A stretch of 64,000 nucleotides of DNA from assembly GCF_933775445.1 (NCBI RefSeq), contig NC_065874.1, positions 14,093,001-14,157,000 of the forward strand, written 5' to 3'. A program made the translations under genes and the position numbers. The notes beneath the pieces are model-generated. The model searched no databases. It was not told the DNA's origin and saw nothing but the letters and a program-made list of their open reading frames with translations. The stretch's first letter is position 1. The number at the start of each line of letters is the position of its first letter. Origin of the DNA: Argentina anserina (Eukaryota; Streptophyta; Magnoliopsida; Rosales; Rosaceae). Shown here piece after piece: positions 52,341-64,000 of this stretch.

Positions 52341-55300
52341 TTTCTCGTCATTTTTCCGGCATATTTTTAGCAGTTTTTACTGCCACGTTTTCCCAGTCCA
52401 AATTTCACCCGGTTTTGAGTTATTTTGACATGGTTTTCCGGTTAGTTTTTCAGTTTTCTCCAAATCGTTTCATAGCTCAAACGATTTTAGTATTATTGGT
52501 GACCACCTGCACCAATTGGATGGTTTTCCACCTAATTGTTTGGTATTCAACTGCTCCAATACCATGTTTTTCCAACTCTTAAGTTGAAGAATGTAGTTAT
52601 TGCCATATGATACATTCGATGGGATTGTCATTTGTTTCAATCCCCCCTCTTACAATATCCTACGGCGTATTGTCTAGATAAGTTCACCGCATCGTTGATT
52701 CTCTTAATTTTATTTTGAGCATGTCCCACCGTGAAATTGAGTGTCTTTCTAATTGCATAACCACCCACACTGTCATACGGTGCAAGTAGTTGTTTTACGG
52801 ATCTCGTGCGGAGATTGTGTTCTATATCTTCGTGCCTTGCTAAGTTTTAAAGGCCATACATGCCAATGATGAATTTTCATCTTGATATTTGTGTTAAGAA
52901 TGGAGAGGAATAAATCTGTCAGATTTCATTGACAGTAGCTTTTTCAAGCTTAGACAATAGCTTTGTTAGCCTGTAGACATAGCTTTGCTTGCCTGCAGCA
53001 GTCGCTTTATGTAACTCAAGATTCTTTGAATCATGGGTTCAGTTTTGCTGTCTTCTCGGTTTTAACATGATCATTTTTTTATCATTTTGAACGAGATATG
53101 ATGGTTTGAGTTCTTTGCAATTCACAAGATCATCTATTTTTTCATGTTCACGAAACGATTGGAGGACCACCTCACTCGTGTTCCACACGGTGAGGCCATG
53201 CCTGTCCGTGCCCAGCACGGTAAGGCCGAGCTTGCCCCTCTCGGCGGCTCCATGGAATTTAAGCCGTCGGTGGTGGCATCCCCTCCTTCACAAGAGCTTG
53301 TGATACCTCCCGTGTTTTCTAATGCCTCCATGGCAATCTCTGATCCACATCACTTATCTTGCAAATCTTGTTCTCTTGCTAGATTTCAAGGAAGTCCTTT
53401 ATTTGATAAGGCTCCATCCGAGAACATTCCATTCTTACAAAGTATTTAAGGTGACATTAGTGGACCCTATCCAACTGAATGTGGACATTTTTCGGTATTT
53501 TTATGGTATAGGTTAAGAGCATCAACGCGTTGGTCACACGTCGCTTTGCTATCCACAAGAAACGCTGCATTTGCTAAAGTTTTTAGCTATGATCATCATA
53601 TTAAGGGCTCACCACCCTTCCCATCCTCTCGAATCTATTTGATTAGATACCGTTGGAGAGTTCACCTCCACGACTTTGATGATTTCGTTTTGCATATCTA
53701 CTACGACCGTCGTTGAACATATTATTCCTCATGTTCATTCCCTGCACGATCTAGTAGAGCTCGGACTTGGTTATGGGTACTAACCTGCCAAATTTTGCAT
53801 GGGGATATGTAATGATGTTGCATGCAACGACACTTATTCATTTCAGACCCACAACTCACCAAACGTTTAGTGCGTACCAGATGGGCACTGGATACGATCC
53901 CAACGTTCTTTTCACTAACGCATATTTGGTTAAGTTGTTTATGTGCCTCTATTGTAGTTATCTCAATGGGTCTACTTGAAACGATTAAGTATTCTGGTTG
54001 GTTATGATTTATGAATCACCAACACTTGTCCGCTATTTCCAATCTACAACCGTGGATCTCTATCCTGCGATTTTAGCAGACGGTCACTTTAATGAGACAT
54101 ACTTCCCGTCATTAGGGGGAGATATGGAATGCTCCCATTCCGATTTTAATGCTAGGAATTGAAGTGGTGTGACACTATGTCTCATTAAGATCCCGCACTA
54201 CTCAAAGTGAGCAAAAGTGCAACGCATTATCGACCTCAAGAATGTCAAAGATTCGATGCTCAATGACTTTACCGATATTGCAAAAGTGACGAGATCGCAC
54301 ATAAATGCTGTGATGTGCCGGTAAGGTTGGAACTCTCAAAATATAGGAGAATTTCATATGACCTGGTCCTAGCACCATTGGCACCATCCCTGACAGTAGG
54401 AAGGAAGCCGGTGATGGCACCATCGTACGTTGTGGTGTTGTCGGCACCCGTGGTATTGCACCACAAAACAAGGGCGGCAAACGCAAAGATGGACTAGTAA
54501 GGGTCATAGCTTCGGTCTTGGCTCTTGCCTAGATGAGGGGGGGACCATTATTCTCTGGAATCAAAACCAGAAAGAAGCGAGATGCGTAGGCACAAGTATT
54601 TCGCCCATCATCAAGAGATATTCTCTAAACATGTGTATCAACTAAGTTTTTGTGGGACGCTACAGACTCATTTTGTTGATATTAAGAGAAGAATATAAAT
54701 CTCACGAATTGATCGCATACAACGCGTGCGTGTGTTTAATAGATTGATCTCCCATGATTGATGATGTATTCTCTTATACTCTGATTCCGTTGTAAAGCAT
54801 CAACTATGAGCAACTTGACCGAAGTGGAAAGAATCAATACAGGCTGAATTAGACTTGTTATGTTGGTCGTTGTTCGTAAGTGTAATGAGAAAGATGACGT
54901 CATGCAATATTTGCAAAACTTATAGCGCAAATATTGTCTCATTATCCTAATATTTAATACGATGAGTTATATTCTCTCGTTATGGACATAATTGCTTTCC
55001 CCTACTTGATCAGTAGTAGTGTCTATGAAAACTGATTTGCAGCATATGATAGTGGTCATTGCATATCTGTAAAGGGATCTTGATGCAGATATGAGAGTGC
55101 CTAAGGGACTTTAAATGCCTCCAGACCAGGGAGAGCTTATGTAATCAGATTGCGACGTTCGAGAGAACGTAGTACAATCGATTGCAAGAACTTATACCCA
55201 TATGTGTTCATATGAAAACTAATTCTTGATTCTCTATTCCGTCTAAGTAAAGATGATGAAGAGATTCAATAAGCTATAGATTCATATATGTAAGTATTGT

Positions 55301-56352
55301 TGGGAAACTATTGCTTTCATTATGATGTGATTAACTATGCGCCTATCCATTGTTATTGGACTTGCATTGCTCCTTTGACATGAGTTTAGTTCTACACTTC
55401 GTGAACCGATACAAATCCTATCCACACCAACGCCGCCAGAAGCTCTAGTAATATCAACGTACGCCTTGATGTTGTAGTCGACACTAGTAGCGTAAAGGAT
55501 ATGTATGGTTCTGCTTCGGACCAGAATCAGTTCTTCATTGGTCCATGCCCTCATTCCTTTGTGAAAGACACATTGAATGTGACAAATCAGAATCTGTCCA
55601 GTTTCATAGGTCAACTTCAACCAGACCTACAAGACAGCTCGCTCGATGAAATATGGTGAAATGGGTACCGTTGGAAAGGTATATGTGTCTATTTTCCAGA
55701 GACACTAACCATTTGTTCATAGGTATCATATTGAGTGAGTTATGGCCGTTTTAGCAAGTAGGACAATTATGTCCGGAAATTTGCAAGTCAGTCAACTTCG
55801 ACAGAGCACTGTAAACTGCTCCGATCAAATTAGGTTGTGAACTTTATGTCATTGGAAAGCCACGGGTGTCTAATTTCCAGAACATTTTACTGTTAGCTGA
55901 TACATATTTTGATAAATAAGTTATGGTCGTTTAAGTGAGTGAAGGTCATTCTACCCGAGAATCTGATTTTCATTGCAAACTCTTGTTTTGAGTTGTTATG
56001 CAATCTTGTTTCCTAAGATCTAAGTTTGGCTAAGTATAGCATGTATGATCTAAGGATATGTGGCTAGATTAATGATTAGCCCAAGACTACGTTTGAGAAG
56101 CATGTAATGAACGTTGTATACGTTGTTCTTTGTACTCCATGATTATGGCACTAATCAGGGGGAGTTGTTTCGTAGACTTCAGGGGGAGTCTACCTCACAT
56201 GATGCTATCAAATGTAGACGGTGCATTGTGCTCTTTTTTCCTTCGATCAAAATTTTGTTTTTACCCAAGAGGTTTTTATTTTGCTTGACAAGGTTTTTAC
56301 TGAGACAACTATGTGTACACCATGCAACCTAGGCATGCGACACAAGGGGGAG

Positions 56353-56537
56353 TGTTTCGGGAGAATTATTATTCTACCCTTGTATGTGTCTTAGCCTTAT
56401 TAGGTTTCTGGTTAGAGATAAATTTGCATCTTTGTAATATATTAGGATTCCGAATCCTGCGGGATTCAGGTGATGTAATGCCTATATATATAGACCGTCA
56501 TATCATTCAATAATACACAAATTTTCATCCTGAAACA
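56353..56537 (+). repeat. 3' LTR of the copia element
   Basis: TGTTTCGGGAGAATTATTAT to TCATCCTGAAACA, 185 bp, preceded by the polypurine tract and followed by target copy TGTTT. Confidence 0.9.
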
Positions 56538-56829
56538 TGTTTTTAATTTTCTGAATTATTACATGTACCTATTTTGGTCATTCAACATACATGTAAACTG
56601 TTATTTGAATTATTGAATAATAAAGGTGTGTATCAAGAATTTATAGGTGTATGTTTAAAACTTCTCTTACCAAAATTAACTACTCAGAATAGAATGTACG
56701 TCATTAGAATTCATTACTGTAAGTCTGTAATCCCTCCGATCCTCATGTGGAGGTTAAATATTATAATAGCTTCCCAGTGTAATTATCCTTAATTAATGAA
56801 TTCCTAAAAATAAAATAAAAACAGATTTG

Positions 56830-57722
56830 GAATCCCTCACGGTTGTGGCGTTGCAGGTACTTTGGAGTTAGGAAACCCTATGCTAAGTTGATAATAATGA
56901 ACCAGAGGCATATATATATTGTGCCAATTTGATGAGCCAAACGATCGTTTGTAAATTCGATCATACTCCAGAATAGTCAATTTCTTGACCTTGCCATAGG
57001 CATGGGAAACTGGTTTTTGAACTGTTTCACTTGTGGAAGAAAAGATGAGGAGGAGAAGGAGGAGAAGGAAGGAAACAAACACCACCACGAACAAGGAAAC
57101 ATAATAAGCCATCTCCCAGATCAGTCCATTGATGTTCCAGCTGACAGAATTAGTGGTGATCTCTTCGCTCGTTCTAGAGAGAGTGAAGAAATTAAGAAAT
57201 CATGCATGAGAAGCTGAGTAGTACCGTTTCAAATGACAGAATCAGACAATCAGTGATCTCCCGGATGATGTGCTGCTTCTCATACTCTCATTTTTGCCTT
57301 CCAAAGCCATTGGTCGAACAAGTGTCTTATCTCGAAGATGGAGTCATGCATGGTCTTCCTATCCCATCCTTGACTTCTCCGAACTTCTTAGTGGTAATGA
57401 AGCTGTTCATCGTCAGATGAGCGCAAGGATCATCAACACGGTGCTGGCATGCCTCATCGAAAGCAAAATTGTGTTCGACCAATGCTACAAAGTTTCCTTA
57501 ACAAAAGGCAGCATAGATTGCTTTCAAAGAGTTAGGGGTGACCCAGACAATTCTTGTTTGGCTAGGGTTGAGGAGCTTGTGCTCGATGTCTCGTTCTGCA
57601 GTAGTGCAAATACATCTACATTGCCTCGATGTCAAATTAAGAGTCACTCAATAAGTAGTTGTAGACTGAGCTCAAAGGCATGGCTAGGGTATCCATCTAC
57701 TTGTGTTGTTTCGTCGTATATA
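56830..57722 (+). pseudogene. Broken duplicate of the F-box/LRR gene
   Basis: Leader and coding sequence are near-identical to 40850-41945. It reads MGNWFLNCFTCGRKDEEEKE, one acidic-His repeat (EGNKHHHEQGNIISHLPDQ), SIDVPADRISGDLFA, then is thrown out of frame by a small insertion near 57200 and again by an 8-bp duplication near 57245. The F-box (LLLILSFLPSKAIGRTSVLS) and first LRR part follow in another frame (57270). Homology ends at VVSSYI (57722), where unrelated sequence with a T19 run begins. The C-terminal LRR half is missing. Confidence 0.9.
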
Positions 57723-57749
57723 ACTCGAGATGTTTTTTTTTTTTTTTTT

Positions 57750-58093
57750 GCAAATTGTTTAGAATACACATTTTGCTTCACCACCAAGAAATAATGACTC
57801 CTAAATACAAGAATGTGTCGATGGCTAGAATAACCTATGTACAAGTTATGCTTTTCAAATCGCCCTGTCCATGGTCCAAGAACCATGTGATGACATAAAA
57901 GCAGAGCACCCTCTTCTAGTAATCCTCGGCCCGAAGTGTGACAAACGCATCATCAAAAATGATGGAAAACTTCACATCCGCAGGCTATATGAACCGATTC
58001 ATTGGGCAAAACCTCTTGGGAGTGAATGCAATTTAGGCAACTTTACAATTGGTAGACCAAAAGTCGGATTCAATTTGTAACAAACCACAACAT
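57750..58093 (-). other. Probable former 3' UTR of the polymerase pseudogene
   Basis: Lies directly downstream (minus strand) of the polymerase stop at 58094-58096 and has no coding pattern. Confidence 0.4.
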
Positions 58094-58639
58094 CTACTTG
58101 GCAGCATACCAGTTCTGTGCACACTTGGCATCAACGGCGAGGTCGACATTGGGGATGTTCTTGCCATTGAAGGGCTTTGGCATGCAGTCGACAACTGGCC
58201 TTTGCAACCTCCGCTGATTCCGATGGCCCTTCTAAGATGACTTCATCATGGACCTGCTTTCCATAAAAAGTTAATTCTGAGTCGGGCAAAAATGAACTTC
58301 ACTCAAATATTCCCCAATTACTAATAAGTCAATCACCACTCTCAAGAGACAAAATTAATTTCGATTCACCTCGAGATCAAATTGAATTGCACAAAACGCT
58401 TTTTCCCGGCCCTTCGTAGCACAAATTATTTTCTATCATATCAAATAAGGTAGATCCGATTTCACCTCTGGGATTAAGGCTGCGAGAAAGTGGGCGTTCA
58501 TAATAAAGCCACCTATTTCATTGTAAATAAAGGAATGTATTTTTTACGTGCTCTTCCCATGGCGGAGTCACCATTGACTATTTATTATTTTGGTAAATCA
58601 GTGTATCAAGATGTCAATCTGAGTTCTTATTTCGGTTCA

Positions 58640-58893
<254 letters not shown>

Positions 58894-59147
58894 CTATATG
58901 AAACTAGAAACCAAACATACGACGATTATTGCAGGAATTAGGGAGAAAACTGCTCCAATTTTTCTGTTTTTTTTTCTTTTATTGTATTTTGTTAATAGAC
59001 CTTTTTGTCCTTCTTACAAATTTCATTTCAAAAGTATTTTAATCTGAGGGGATAGTGGTAAAAAAATTCAGTTACGGTGAGCAAGTTCTGTTTGCTTTAT
59101 TAAAGTATAGATATATTACACTTGAAGCATCTTTTAAGCTCTCAGCT

Positions 59148-59352
59148 TTTTTTCTTTTTTTTTTCTTTTTTTCTTTTTGTACAATATGTATGTATATGAT
59201 ATGCAGAAAGCCCAAGACCAGTTCCCTGTCCAGGTAGGCATACCGTGAGGAAGCGAGGAACACAGAAATTCTAGCAAACCTAAGGTCGATATACTTTGAG
59301 GGGTTTGAACCCAGACCAAATGGAGCAAATGGCCATTTCTGCAAACCCCGCT
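59148..59352 (-). mobile_element. Possible tRNA-derived SINE
   Basis: Minus strand: a GGTTCAAACCCC B-box-like sequence near 59305 and an A-rich tail (AAAAAGAAAAAAAGAAAAA) at 59148-59180, about 200 bp apart, are the layout of a tRNA-derived SINE. A clear A box and target duplication were not found. Confidence 0.35.
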
Positions 59353-60759
59353 ATTTGTAGAATATTTAAGACTCGCAATTATCCTTCTGGCATTGGCACA
59401 GGTTCATAACTCGCTCGATAGAATATATCTCTATTTATATATTTTAACCTGTACAAGCAGCCTCCACCCAAGCTCTTTCAAATGTTCATTATTGGTGGAG
59501 ATCTCTAACATGGCAACATCAGCAGCACTACCCTGTTGCAGTCAACTAGATAAAAACTTGAGAGATAGATAGCAATAGAACCTGCACTGGAGCATTAATA
59601 AGGAGACAGATAATATAGCACACATACCTGGACTGGAGTATTAATAGCCGCCCTTTCAATATGTCCTCTTTGAGCACGGCTAGCATGAGTTATTGAGGGA
59701 AACCAGCGTGCCTGTCCTAGCAATGTTAGAACGCATCTAAATTCTTTAGCTTCGCTTTTACGTTCTTCTTGCGACTTTCTCACTTCTTTTCTTTCTTTGT
59801 ACCAGAGTTCAACTGTTTTCTCTGCATCCTGGACAGATACCTGAGGACCACAAAACACTAATGGATCATGAAAATTCCTAAAATGAAGAAAACGACTGCC
59901 AAATTATAATTTAAAGCTACAATACCTTCCAATCCCGGGAAAGCCCAACTGGTGTTTTCCCATATGCAATGGAAAAGTTGATCATCTTAGCTTTCCTTCT
60001 CTCAGATCCATATGTATAATGAAACGTAACAATTAGAATGTGTGATGACTATATGGAGTTAAACCAGATCTACTCAACAAACCAGATTTTGACTGGCAAA
60101 AAGGAAAGAAAAGAATATCTAGATGTTACATGAAGTAGATGGTTACAAGTACGCGTTAATAAACAATTTATAGAAAATTTAAAATTGGATAAATTTCACC
60201 ATAACTTTGCAACATGTTGAGGCGTAAAGGTAAGATAAATTTTTCTTTTGATGGCCATTAGAGAACTTTTCCCATGAAAAAAAATACAAAAGATTTCCTG
60301 CTAAGGAATCACAAATTGATTTTAGGAGATTTTATTAAACTTTAATCTCAGTCACATATATACTCACAAAGACACATCTAACCTTCAACATTGGAACTGG
60401 AGGTTTTTCTTGACCAGGTTGAGGATCCCACTCAAGTAGTACTTCCTCAGTCTCAACAGCTTCACGAATATGCTGGTACATGTTCATTGCAGTCCTTGAA
60501 TGGAAATCTCCACCAGCTTTGAAGGCATCCAACATGCTCTTACAATTAGAAAGATGAGCAAGAATCCACAGTTCCAGGCTTCCAGCTGTCATATTAAAAC
60601 ATTAGACAAACCATATAATGATATAAATCATGTAATGAGCAGATAGTACAAACAGCTAACCTGCCCACAGTCAGCAGCAATTAGAGAATTTCCAGGTGCA
60701 GCTACAAATGCCTGGCGGATCTTATAGCGGTCCTTTTTAAGAGCTGGCTGATTCTGAAT

Positions 60760-61670
60760 CAGTGAAAAGTAAAACAGGATAAGCATACATGCTTTAAGAT
60801 TTAGAATGGATTTACTAATTTGGAATCCCCAGAATTTCCACTTCTTGCACCCCAGCTTGAATATCAGGCCTCCTCCTACCAAACTATACAACCTTTAGAA
60901 AACAGAAGCAACACCTAAGTGGTTCAAACCCCAGACCACATGGAAGTTAAGGATTAGGGTTAAACGTAAACGTAAGTGTGATACCCACTGTCAATTAAGT
61001 TTAAATGGTCGGTCCTTTCATTTCCCATCATAGGCTACATTCCCCTCCTCAGCTCCTAAATTATCTAATTTCTTGTCAAGAATAAGTTGCTTATCAATAT
61101 CCCCTTAGATGTAAACTCCACCATTCAAGTTGTTTCAGTTGAAAAACTTTAAAATCCTGCCTCTAGGGATGTCTAAATTAAATTTTTCCTGCTTAAGTTC
61201 TAACTTCATCCAGGATACTCACTCATATATTTTATTTAACTCAATTGTATGGTTTTATTTAACTCATGGTCCACTTTCCCTTCCATATGATATGGCGTAC
61301 ACATGGTACAATCAATTGGAAGCTAGATGAAGTGCACATTTTATTTCAACATATTCCAATAGTAAACAGTAAAAAGAATTCACTTGTCACCTGTCGATTC
61401 ATATGGCATGCACTTGGATCCTAAGCAAAATGGAGTCATGAAATTCGGTGAGCAAAATGCACGAAGGGTGTCATTAAACAAAGGGTTAAACTAATCCCTT
61501 TTCCCACCACAGGGATGAACCATGACCCCTTTGTCAAAAGATCAGGAAGTTAAATGAAGCTGAGTACCAGATTTCATCATCAGTCAGGTAAGGTGATTGG
61601 TGTTAGATCTAGAATAAGAGCATTAAATTCATTTAATTATAAGATTGCAAGAATGTTGGGACCAATAACA
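60760..61670. other. Long intron of the polymerase pseudogene
   Basis: Between the exons at 60753 and 61674. No nested gene seen; a GTGGTTCAAACCCCAGACC stretch near 60920 resembles the SINE-like B box at 59305. Confidence 0.4.
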
Positions 61671-64000
61671 AACCTGCAAATTTGGTCTTCTAGCAAATAA
61701 TCGCCCAGTTTCCGTGTTAATAGTCAGTGAACAATGAATCTGTCTGTTCTTGCCAGCTATATTACTGCCCTACAGTATTCACAGTAGAAAAGCACAAGAA
61801 TGAGGAGCAAGCTTGAGAGCATTAAAAATTTAATGTAGCTGTAAATACATACACATATGAATAAAATACTCAGCAATATGAATCAAAGTGTGGCATTGAA
61901 AACTTAATGTAGCTGCAAATACATACATGTATGAATAATATACTCAGCAATATGAATGTAAGTGTAGAATCACCTACAAAGGGAGGATGAAGTTGAATAT
62001 CAATGAAACAATAGAGCAAACTTGACATAATGCCGCAATGGCTTGGCAAGCTTCCTTCCCCTCCTCTGACTTGAATGCGTGCAAAGCTGTTCCGTAATCA
62101 GACCTATCAATAGTTGCAGACATAATCTCGTCCTTTTCCAAATATTCATCAGTCACTGTCTCACAAGAATCTCCATCATCACTATCAGCAGCATGATCCA
62201 TAAAACCATACTCTGAAGAGATCTTGCCAGCTAAAATCTTCAAAGCATCTCCACTAACTTTTAAGGCCAACCAGTTGCTGTGTAAATCTCAGTCGGCAGA
62301 TGGGCACCAACTGTGTGCAGAGTGATATTGCGAAATTTTGGAGCTATATTTTTGCCTTCTACAATCTTTGTATCAGTGTTTGGAACTCTAAAAGTCCTCT
62401 CATTTGGAAGAGCCTGATTGGAGTCCTTGCTGTACCAGGAATAATCAAGTCAATTAATACAGCTTCTGTTGGCTCAAGAAGGCTACGAGAAATGTTTCAA
62501 ATATATGTCTACTTGATATTGTACCTTTATTTGAATAGCTTACTACAAAAAAGCAGGTTGGTCGAAGTAAATCACAGGTTTCAAAACATAATAGTCAAAA
62601 AATAAGAAAAGAGAAAAGAGCTGTTTTTGGTAGTAAGTTTCAGTGGGATATCTGGGAATATGACTAGCAATCAATATGAACCAGTGACTCCAGCAAACAG
62701 GCTCCTTTACTACATTAAGTTTTGGTTATATAGATTTAAAGAAAGAATAGGCGATTTTCACTGGCATCATAACACCCAATGTGCAAATGGTAACCGTGCT
62801 CTTAAAATTAAGGTATGCAGGAGATGAGTGCAAACAAATTCTTGACTTATCTCCTTTATGAGAATTAAAAGTGTCCTCTGCGCCCTAGGAATAAATTATC
62901 TGAATTCAGTGTTTCTAAAAGAGAGACTCTTTTGAACATGACATGAGTAATAAATTTCTAAGTCTACATTACCAGTGCGCTCAAGTTCCAGGCCTAAAAG
63001 ATCCGCCGATCATTTTCAAAATGTTATCAACTCTTAATTGTGTCTGCTTTTACTAGAAGTGTTACATTCATTTCAAATCTCTAATCATTAACAAAACCTC
63101 ACGCACTCAAAACTTACTGTGTCTCTGGCACGTAATGCCAGAATGGTAGTCTACATCAGAGAGCACATATAACTGAAGTGGTAATACCACGTTTATAATT
63201 TTGATAATATGCACCTGTTCGTAGTCCCACCAAATAAAAGCTGGCATAGTTGAACATCACTCCCCACATTCATGTACTTGGCATCCGGGCAGAAGCATGG
63301 AAAGCCCACTTGCGAAATCTACTAACAGCAACCTCTTGTTCTGATTTGGCCAACTTCTCAATTTCAGCAAGATATCCTTGAACAACCAGCATTCCCTCAG
63401 TTTCCATCTGAACTAAGAGCTCACCAAATGGTCGCCAGTATTTTTCATAGAAATCAAACATGGTTCCAGGAGCCAGTTTTCCATCAATTTCTCACTGCCT
63501 AATGGAGAGTTGGCTTTTCATACTCTCATAAAGCTTTAGTGTGCTTATAGCATCTAACGCAGAATAACAGATCCATGGTGTTCGCTCCTCTCTTTGTAGC
63601 ACTTCAACTGGGTCAAGAATTGTTATTGTCCCATCAGTACCATCTTCATTGACAACTTCCCAATCAAGTCATTCTCCTCAAACGATTGTGCCCCAGACAT
63701 GACCTTCGGGTCACATGTTAGAGCTTCAAGAGATTAACCACCGTTTAACCGCCTGGATGAATCCCACAAGCGAGCCATGTGCATGGTGTCCGCATGGAAG
63801 CCAGAAACCTTAAACCCATAGTTCTCAATTACATGGTTATCAAAGCTGTAATTGTGCCAAACCTACAAAAAGTTATTGTCATTCTCAAATTTGGTTCCAC
63901 CAGGCATGCACTTAATATGCTCGGGAAAAAAAACACCAAGGTAAATCATCAAACAAAATAAATTCAATTAAGCCACGTACCATTGGTACCAATCACTTTT

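Larger units (their letters stand above)
50180..56537 (+). mobile_element. Complete but decayed Ty1/copia retrotransposon (Ale/Retrofit-like), 6358 bp
   Basis: Two short LTRs (50180-50366, 56353-56537) and a perfect TGTTT target duplication (50175-50179 and 56538-56542) delimit it. GGGGGAG directly precedes the 3' LTR as polypurine tract. Coding remnants in broken frames: integrase IRYRWRVHLHDF-like then TNLPNFAWGYVMMLHATTLI and HFRPTTHQTFSAYQ (53650-53900), a DPRTTQ/IIDLKNVKDSMLNDFTDI-type linker (54190-54290) and RT traces near 55080-55200. The domain order with integrase before RT is that of Ty1/copia. Every frame is interrupted, so it is inactive. Confidence 0.85.
49561..56666. mobile_element. 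Inverted-repeat element (MITE-like) split by a copia retrotransposon
   Basis: The left end GAGAGATTTTAAATACACACC pairs with the right end, whose reverse complement is GAGAAGTTTTAAACATACACC. Without the nested copia element and its target copy the unit is about 740 bp, AT-rich and with a (TA)n run at 49752-49776. A clear target duplication was not found, so the superfamily is open. Confidence 0.5.

Noticed and set aside
50180..56537. Many 60-110-codon frames in the copia element (for example 52126-52428, 53144-53449, 55282-55620)
   Set aside because: Decayed retrotransposon sequence in mixed frames; no separate genes.
59290..59320. tRNA gene suggested by GGTTCAAACCCC
   Set aside because: No cloverleaf could be drawn around the B-box-like sequence; treated as a SINE candidate instead.

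Overview
The window is nuclear DNA of a flowering plant, most likely a eudicot. Genes are split by GT-AG introns, intergenic DNA is AT-rich with TA and GA/CT microsatellites, and the recognisable proteins are plant families: a class II BASIC PENTACYSTEINE fragment, a TPS-a terpene synthase, LTD/GDC1, FKBP12, a TORTIFOLIA1-like protein, F-box/LRR proteins and an organellar DNA polymerase I. Gene complement and transposon style would fit a Rosaceae-type genome, but that is an impression and the sequence alone does not prove it.

Layout. 1-8287: a decayed Ty3/gypsy element of the Tat lineage whose 5' end lies outside the window. It has protease, RT thumb, two RNase H domains, integrase, an antisense coiled-coil ORF and a 3' LTR. 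The RT catalytic core is deleted. Between the post-pol region and the 3' LTR it carries pieces of four host genes (BPC transcription factor, MTA nucleosidase, oligopeptide transporter, beta-galactosidase). 8433-11284 (-): an intact seven-exon sesquiterpene synthase with an Emigrant-like MITE in intron 1. 11700-14960: a possible F-box-associated coding remnant split by a 2.45-kb CACTA element that itself holds two exon-like segments. 15741-20480 (-): an intact LTD gene with an FKBP12 gene inside its only intron, and a second partial copy of the same arrangement in which FKBP12 is intact and LTD is reduced to a piece of exon 1. 21462-23315: an LTR. 25105-26081: two paralogous unknown genes facing tail to tail with overlapping stop codons. 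27787-28534 (-): a secreted cysteine-rich, three-unit defensin-like protein with a decayed fourth unit.

28535-36000 is mostly non-coding with small transposons, a copia LTR remnant and an orphan SmE exon. 36174-39991 (+): an intact six-exon TORTIFOLIA1-like microtubule protein (916 aa). 41006-42862 (+): an F-box/LRR protein with four in-frame acidic/His-rich repeats. 43022-45386: a solo LTR with perfect TSD. 46673-48071 (+): a gene joining an unrecognised ~330-aa domain to a divergent ribosomal protein eL33 (L35a). 49561-56666: a terminal-inverted-repeat element split by a complete but decayed Ty1/copia element (50180-56537, TSD TGTTT). 56830-57722: a broken second copy of the F-box gene. 57750-63960 (-): a multi-exon organellar DNA polymerase I pseudogene with a plastid psbD fragment in one intron.

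The themes are gene-fragment capture by transposons of two classes, local duplication followed by decay (F-box, LTD/FKBP12), and a few intact genes (terpene synthase, LTD, FKBP12, TORTIFOLIA1-like, defensin-like, eL33 fusion) spaced between transposons. Exon boundaries were inferred by eye from splice signals and family knowledge; none has been tested with transcripts.
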